Shown here piece after piece: positions 60,715 to 64,000 of a DNA stretch of 64,000 bases; the stretch's first letter is position 1, and each line of letters begins with the position of its first letter. The stretch comes from Dyadobacter luticola (GTDB taxonomy: Bacteria > Bacteroidota > Bacteroidia > Cytophagales > Spirosomataceae): assembly GCF_005860805.1 (NCBI RefSeq), contig NZ_VCEJ01000002.1, positions 1,410,375-1,474,374 on the forward strand. Direction: 5' to 3'. The notes under the pieces are model-generated. The model saw only the letters and a list, made by a program, of their open reading frames with translations, did no database searches and was not told the origin of the DNA. Position numbers and translations under genes: made by a program.

Positions 60715-61842
60715 CTATCTTACTTCAACCGTAAAATGGTCAGCCAGTTCTGCTTTCATACCCGGCGTAATACGGGTTTCGTGGGGCAAGGTGTAAAATT
60801 CGACATGAATGTTGACGCCCCCGCCTATTTTTTCAAGAAATACTTTCAAGAATCCGTGCTTTTTATCACAAAAATTTTCGAGCTGCACGTGATTGAATAA
60901 GGCATTATTGGCTGTAAACCGGCTGTCGTACGTGGAAGCTACGGGATGCAGCTCATCATATCCCCCGCCACCTGCTACCACAAAAGGCAGGATTTTGCCA
61001 CCCGGATAAGTTTTTGAAAAGCGTTGGTAATTGTGGACGTGGCCGCTGAAAACCACATCCGGCCGCACGCCGGTTTGCTCGAAAACCCCTTCCAGAAATT
61101 TGATCATCGGAATACTTGACCCGTGGTTGACGTCCGCAGAATACGGTGCATGGTGCATGCAAAGTAAAATCGCCTTGCCCGGGCGCTGGCTGCCCGCATT
61201 TCTCAACTCTTCCAAAAACCACTGCCGCTGCTCAGGCGTAATGGTCCCGAATTTGGTCACATTACAATACAAGCCGATGATGTTCGCAACCGGCGTTTCG
61301 AGCGTCCAGAACACATTGGGCTGGATCATACTCTTGCGCGCAGCATTGCCGCTGAATGTTACGGTCTGCGGATGCGTATCACAAAAAACCGCTCTAAAGG
61401 CATCCAAACTCTGATATCGTACCCGGCTGTCGGGATTGACATCGCTATCGTGGTTGCCGGGGATGGCAAAGATTGGTCCTGGATATTTTTCGTACGGCTC
61501 AAAAAACTGCCGCTTGTACTGGCTCGCCTCGCCATAATTGTACACCACATCGCCCAAATGATACATAAACTGCGGCTCCGCGCCGGTACCCTCCGCTTTT
61601 TCATATTGCCTGACCATTTCCGAGACCACCAGCTTTTGAAACTCCGGACTCCGGATGCCGCCGGTATCACCCAGCATGTGAAATGCCAGTTTATTCTGAT
61701 CAGGAACTGACAGAATTTTTTCTAATGCTAAGTGATAAGGATAAGAACCCGTCGCAGGGGGCACTGGCTGGGCCTTGTAACTATCGTCGGGCTGGTTTTT
61801 CTTGAAAACAGGAGTGGTGTATTTGGGACCGAAAAAGGACAT
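60715..61842 (-). CDS. Calcineurin-like metallophosphoesterase, purple acid phosphatase-like
   Basis: A 375-residue protein with the five metal-binding blocks: HMLGDTGG, YHLGDVVYNYG, FAIPGNHDSD, LLCMHHAPYS and SGHVHNYQRF. The latter pattern, and the overall order, resemble purple acid phosphatase-type enzymes. No signal peptide is visible at MSFFGPKYTTPV, so the location may be cytoplasmic. The substrate is unknown. It converges with the sugar dehydrogenase gene, and another phosphatase-type gene lies upstream on the same strand. Confidence 0.87.
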   Translation of the reverse strand: MSFFGPKYTTPVFKKNQPDDSYKAQPVPPATGSYPYHLALEKILSVPDQNKLAFHMLGDTGGIRSPEFQKLVVSEMVRQYEKAEGTGAEPQFMYHLGDVVYNYGEASQYKRQFFEPYEKYPGPIFAIPGNHDSDVNPDSRVRYQSLDAFRAVFCDTHPQTVTFSGNAARKSMIQPNVFWTLETPVANIIGLYCNVTKFGTITPEQRQWFLEELRNAGSQRPGKAILLCMHHAPYSADVNHGSSIPMIKFLEGVFEQTGVRPDVVFSGHVHNYQRFSKTYPGGKILPFVVAGGGGYDELHPVASTYDSRFTANNALFNHVQLENFCDKKHGFLKVFLEKIGGGVNIHVEFYTLPHETRITPGMKAELADHFTVEVR

Positions 61843-61915
61843 TGAAGTATGGTGTTATTCTAATCAGGGTGCTGATTAGTCAACCGTGAAAGATACGTAT
61901 AGGTTTCCAGAAATG

Positions 61916-63001
61916 TTATTTAAAAACCGACTTCACCGGCTCGCCGACGGGATGGTTAGCAGTAAATTTGAAACCCAGGAGCTGCGCCATCGTCTGCGCA
62001 AACTGGTCCTGGTAAAGCTGGCCGGCCGTTTTCATCTCACCACCGGCAGGCGTATCCGGCCCGATCACCGCCAGCCAGGTATCATTGGAATTCGGTGCCG
62101 AACTTCCGTGGCTCGTCCACTTATCGCCATCGCCGCGGCCGTGGTCCGGGTAGATCATAAATGTTGTGTTATCCTTATAAAACGGGTCCTGCTGCATCAT
62201 TTCCCATAATTTGCCAATCATCGCATCCAGATAATGTGCCGCATCGAGGTAAGAATCGTACTGTCCGGCGTGGCCCAACTCGTCGGTATCGCCGAAATCA
62301 ATGTAAAGTACTTTCGGGTGGTTGGCGGCGACATAAGCTTTCGTCATCGCATAAGTCGTCATGTCAAACCGGATCTCTTTTCCAAAATATTCTGGCAGGT
62401 AAAATTGCAGTTCGTTCGCGGTTTTCTGCGCCTCTGTGAGGTTATTCCCTTTTACAATTTCACCGGGAATGTTCACCAGCATGCCATTCCGGTTGCGGTT
62501 GACGATCCTTGACACCGCATCCCAGGAGGAAAATGTCACGACTTTTCCTTCGTAGCCTTTTTGTTTATTGATAAACTCTAAAACATTCTCATTCGGATTG
62601 TCGGGATACTCGTTGCTGTTGACTTTCGGGTCATAAAAACCGCACAATGTTTCACTGCGGCCAGGATAAGAAAACCAGTATTTATTCCTCACATTCACCA
62701 GGTTACCTTTTTTCCGGCTGCCATAAAGCTGTCCTTTGGAAGCAATGGTATTCCAGAAAAACGGCATTAGTTTCGACCGCCGCTCGTCCGCCGTTTTTGC
62801 CCAGTATTTTTCAAAAAGTTTAGTAGAATCCTGCTTCCTGAATTTTTTGGGATAAATCAAAAGCGAATCAGCGCCCTGGAAGATTTCCTGCCAGCGATAA
62901 CCGTCGAGCGAGATCAGCACTAGATTTTTGGTTTTAGTATTTTGGGCGGAGCTGCCGAATGTAACAGCGAGGAGAAGTAGTAGCGTGATTCTGAGTTTCA
63001 T
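61916..63001 (-). CDS. Exported alkaline phosphatase superfamily protein (nucleotide pyrophosphatase/sulfatase-like)
   Basis: A 361-residue protein with signal peptide MKLRITLLLLLAVTFGSSAQ, started at ATG 63001 (the frame is open to 63040). The metal sites are visible as ISLDGYRWQEIFQG near residue 32, DFGDTDELGHAGQYDSYLDA (Asp and His) and IYPDHGRGDG (Asp-His), typical of the alkaline phosphatase/phosphodiesterase fold. The Thr/Ser nucleophile position is occupied near AGADSL; the exact activity is not clear. Periplasmic location likely. Confidence 0.83.
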   Translation of the reverse strand: MKLRITLLLLLAVTFGSSAQNTKTKNLVLISLDGYRWQEIFQGADSLLIYPKKFRKQDSTKLFEKYWAKTADERRSKLMPFFWNTIASKGQLYGSRKKGNLVNVRNKYWFSYPGRSETLCGFYDPKVNSNEYPDNPNENVLEFINKQKGYEGKVVTFSSWDAVSRIVNRNRNGMLVNIPGEIVKGNNLTEAQKTANELQFYLPEYFGKEIRFDMTTYAMTKAYVAANHPKVLYIDFGDTDELGHAGQYDSYLDAAHYLDAMIGKLWEMMQQDPFYKDNTTFMIYPDHGRGDGDKWTSHGSSAPNSNDTWLAVIGPDTPAGGEMKTAGQLYQDQFAQTMAQLLGFKFTANHPVGEPVKSVFK

Positions 63002-63078
63002 AGGATCGGCGAGTAATGTTCTGCGACGAAAGTACGGCACCCAAAAGTTAAACCATTTAAGCGAATGTTAACAAATAT

Positions 63079-63480
63079 TTAACCAGCCGTAAAAATCCAC
63101 TGCACGGCATACCGGTCTTTTAATGTAGCCCACTGACCGCGTGAAGCATTTTTGGAAAGCGGCGCAGTAACCTCCCCTTTTTTAGAAAGTTTGGAAAAAA
63201 CACTTTTCAACTGGTCATTTTGCGCCATGTTGATCAGCAAAGAGATACTATTCCCTTTGGACAAACCGTCATCACCTGGCATATCGGAGGCAAAAAGCCG
63301 GACATGCTCGGAAACCAGGCTGGCGTGTAAAACAAGTTCCTTCATCTCCTGCGGCAGATCGCGCCCGTAAGGAGCCTCACCCAGATACCTGAAATGAAGC
63401 TCCCCGCCAAAGCACGACTGGTAAAAACGCATCGCCTCCTTGCAATTTCCGTTGAAAGTCAAAAAAGGATAGATCGACAT
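63079..63480 (-). CDS. PhnB-like VOC family protein
   Basis: A 133-residue PhnB-type protein: YPFLTFNGNCKEAMRFYQSC and GGELHFRYLGEAP at the start, VLHASLVSEHVRLFASDMPG in the middle, and WATLKDRYAVQWIFTAG at the end. These proteins have the glyoxalase fold but usually lack an intact metal site. It is followed on the same strand by the 3' partial VOC gene's neighbour hairpin; the two may be one ancestral tandem pair. Confidence 0.85.
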   Translation of the reverse strand: MSIYPFLTFNGNCKEAMRFYQSCFGGELHFRYLGEAPYGRDLPQEMKELVLHASLVSEHVRLFASDMPGDDGLSKGNSISLLINMAQNDQLKSVFSKLSKKGEVTAPLSKNASRGQWATLKDRYAVQWIFTAG

Positions 63481-63490
63481 AATATGTCTG

Positions 63491-63520
63491 TGTCACACTG
63501 AGCGGAGTCGAAGTGTGACA
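63491..63520. repeat. Hairpin with CTGAGCGGAGTCGAAG core (REP-like, Bacteroidota)
   Basis: TGTCACACT (63491-63499) and AGTGTGACA (63512-63520) form a perfect 9-base stem around GAGCGGAGTCGA. The CTGAGCG-AGTCGAAG pattern is one I know as dispersed through many Bacteroidota genomes. It lies in the 47-base gap between two VOC genes and could act as a terminator. Confidence 0.6.
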
Positions 63521-63527
63521 ACTTTAA

Positions 63528-64000
63528 TTAACTATTATAAGCAGCTTCCAGCGCCGCCACATCCATCTTTTTCATTTGCATCATCGCCTGGAACATTTTA
63601 CCGGTACGCTGCGGATTGCCGGCTGCCGATTTTTCGCCGAGAATGGTTGGTACAATCTGCCACGAAAGGCCGAACTTATCTTTCAGCCAGCCGCACATAC
63701 TTTCCTGCCCGCCGTCGGCTGTGAGTGAATTCCAGTAGTGATCCACTTCCGCCTGGTCTTTGCAGGAAACAAAAAAGGAAGTCGCTTCGGTAAACTTAAA
63801 CATCGGTCCCGCATCAAACATGTGCATGGTGAGACCATTCAGCGTAACCGAGCCCTGCATCACCTGACCGGCGGGAAAAGGTCCGCCCTCGGCCCACCTG
63901 TTAAGCATATTGATCTGAGAATCGGGAAAGACAGATGTATAGAAATTCATCGCTTCCTCGCACCTGCCGTCGAACCACAGAAATGGGATAATACCTTGTT
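63528..64000 (-). CDS. PhnB-like VOC family protein (5' truncated by window edge)
   Basis: The frame is open to the window end: the residues read QGIIPFLWFDGRCEEAMNFY then TSVFPDSQINMLNRW, so the true start is beyond base 64000 and the ATG at 63950 is internal. Other family blocks: FVSCKDQAEVDHYWNSLTAD, GWLKDKFGLSWQIVPTILGE and a C-terminal helix MFQAMMQMKKMDVAALEAAY, the usual tail of this PhnB subgroup. Metal ligands are not obvious. Function unknown. Confidence 0.85.
   Translation of the reverse strand, partial: QGIIPFLWFDGRCEEAMNFYTSVFPDSQINMLNRWAEGGPFPAGQVMQGSVTLNGLTMHMFDAGPMFKFTEATSFFVSCKDQAEVDHYWNSLTADGGQESMCGWLKDKFGLSWQIVPTILGEKSAAGNPQRTGKMFQAMMQMKKMDVAALEAAYNS

Noticed and set aside
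1-64000. tRNA, rRNA, CRISPR array, insertion sequence, integrase or phage genes
   Set aside because: I looked for these by eye and saw no convincing candidate; genes are dense and ordinary in composition.

Overview
The window is a gene-dense stretch of a Bacteroidota chromosome, most likely order Cytophagales and close to Dyadobacter/Spirosomataceae (inference). The grounds are the ftsX-DUF3098-uppP-truB-ribF order, outer-membrane receptors of Bacteroidota type, imelysin and HTTM genes, BlaI/M56 pairs, LytS-type kinases with a LytTR regulator, GH127, and promoters of the TTG / TAnnTTTG type with few Shine-Dalgarno sequences. I saw no rRNA, tRNA, CRISPR array, insertion sequence or prophage. 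Both window ends cut through genes (ftsX at the left, a PhnB-like VOC gene at the right).

Layout. 1-3522: housekeeping block for cell division, undecaprenyl phosphate recycling, tRNA pseudouridylation and FMN/FAD synthesis. 3598-9612: a tight five-gene unit with a flavin disulfide reductase, a two-gene ABC importer resembling EgtV/EgtU, egtB and egtD. It looks like a complete make, import and perhaps recycle unit for ergothioneine. The ligand-binding half of its EgtU-like protein has its two halves in circularly permuted order. 9726-15545: small single genes (DinB, a Pro/Thr/Gln-rich secreted protein, MFS, VOC, YjbQ, a DoxX stub, SRPBCC, thioredoxin-like).

15546-20365 (minus): a catabolic-looking cluster with a Tat-exported enolase-superfamily epimerase, a DapA-like aldolase, an NAD-epimerase and an Nramp-fold transporter that lacks the usual metal ligands. 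A YdjC-type deacetylase diverges from it. 20543-25715: an outer-membrane beta-barrel receptor, a LolA-like protein and an orphan LuxR-type response regulator. 25742-28115: a BlaI/M56 pair behind two operators that run up to the start codon. 28119-34334: VOC, GT39, MscS, a coiled anchored protein, AI-2E permease, a lipoprotein and NIPSNAP.

34427-41827 (minus): an iron-uptake operon read as imelysin, di-heme oxidoreductase, second imelysin, HTTM protein and FecA-like receptor. 41892-51007: AraC regulator with SDR, an esterase, a three-subunit molybdenum aldehyde/xanthine oxidoreductase and a GH127 arabinofuranosidase. 51128-54491: small conserved proteins, Nudix, a possible two-gene module and a ZU5-like lipoprotein. 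54728-57804: two LytS-like kinases and one LytTR regulator, with a near-ideal LytTR direct repeat in front of the second kinase. 57865-64000: a PQQ-type dehydrogenase/cytochrome c fusion, two phosphoesterases and two PhnB-like VOC proteins.
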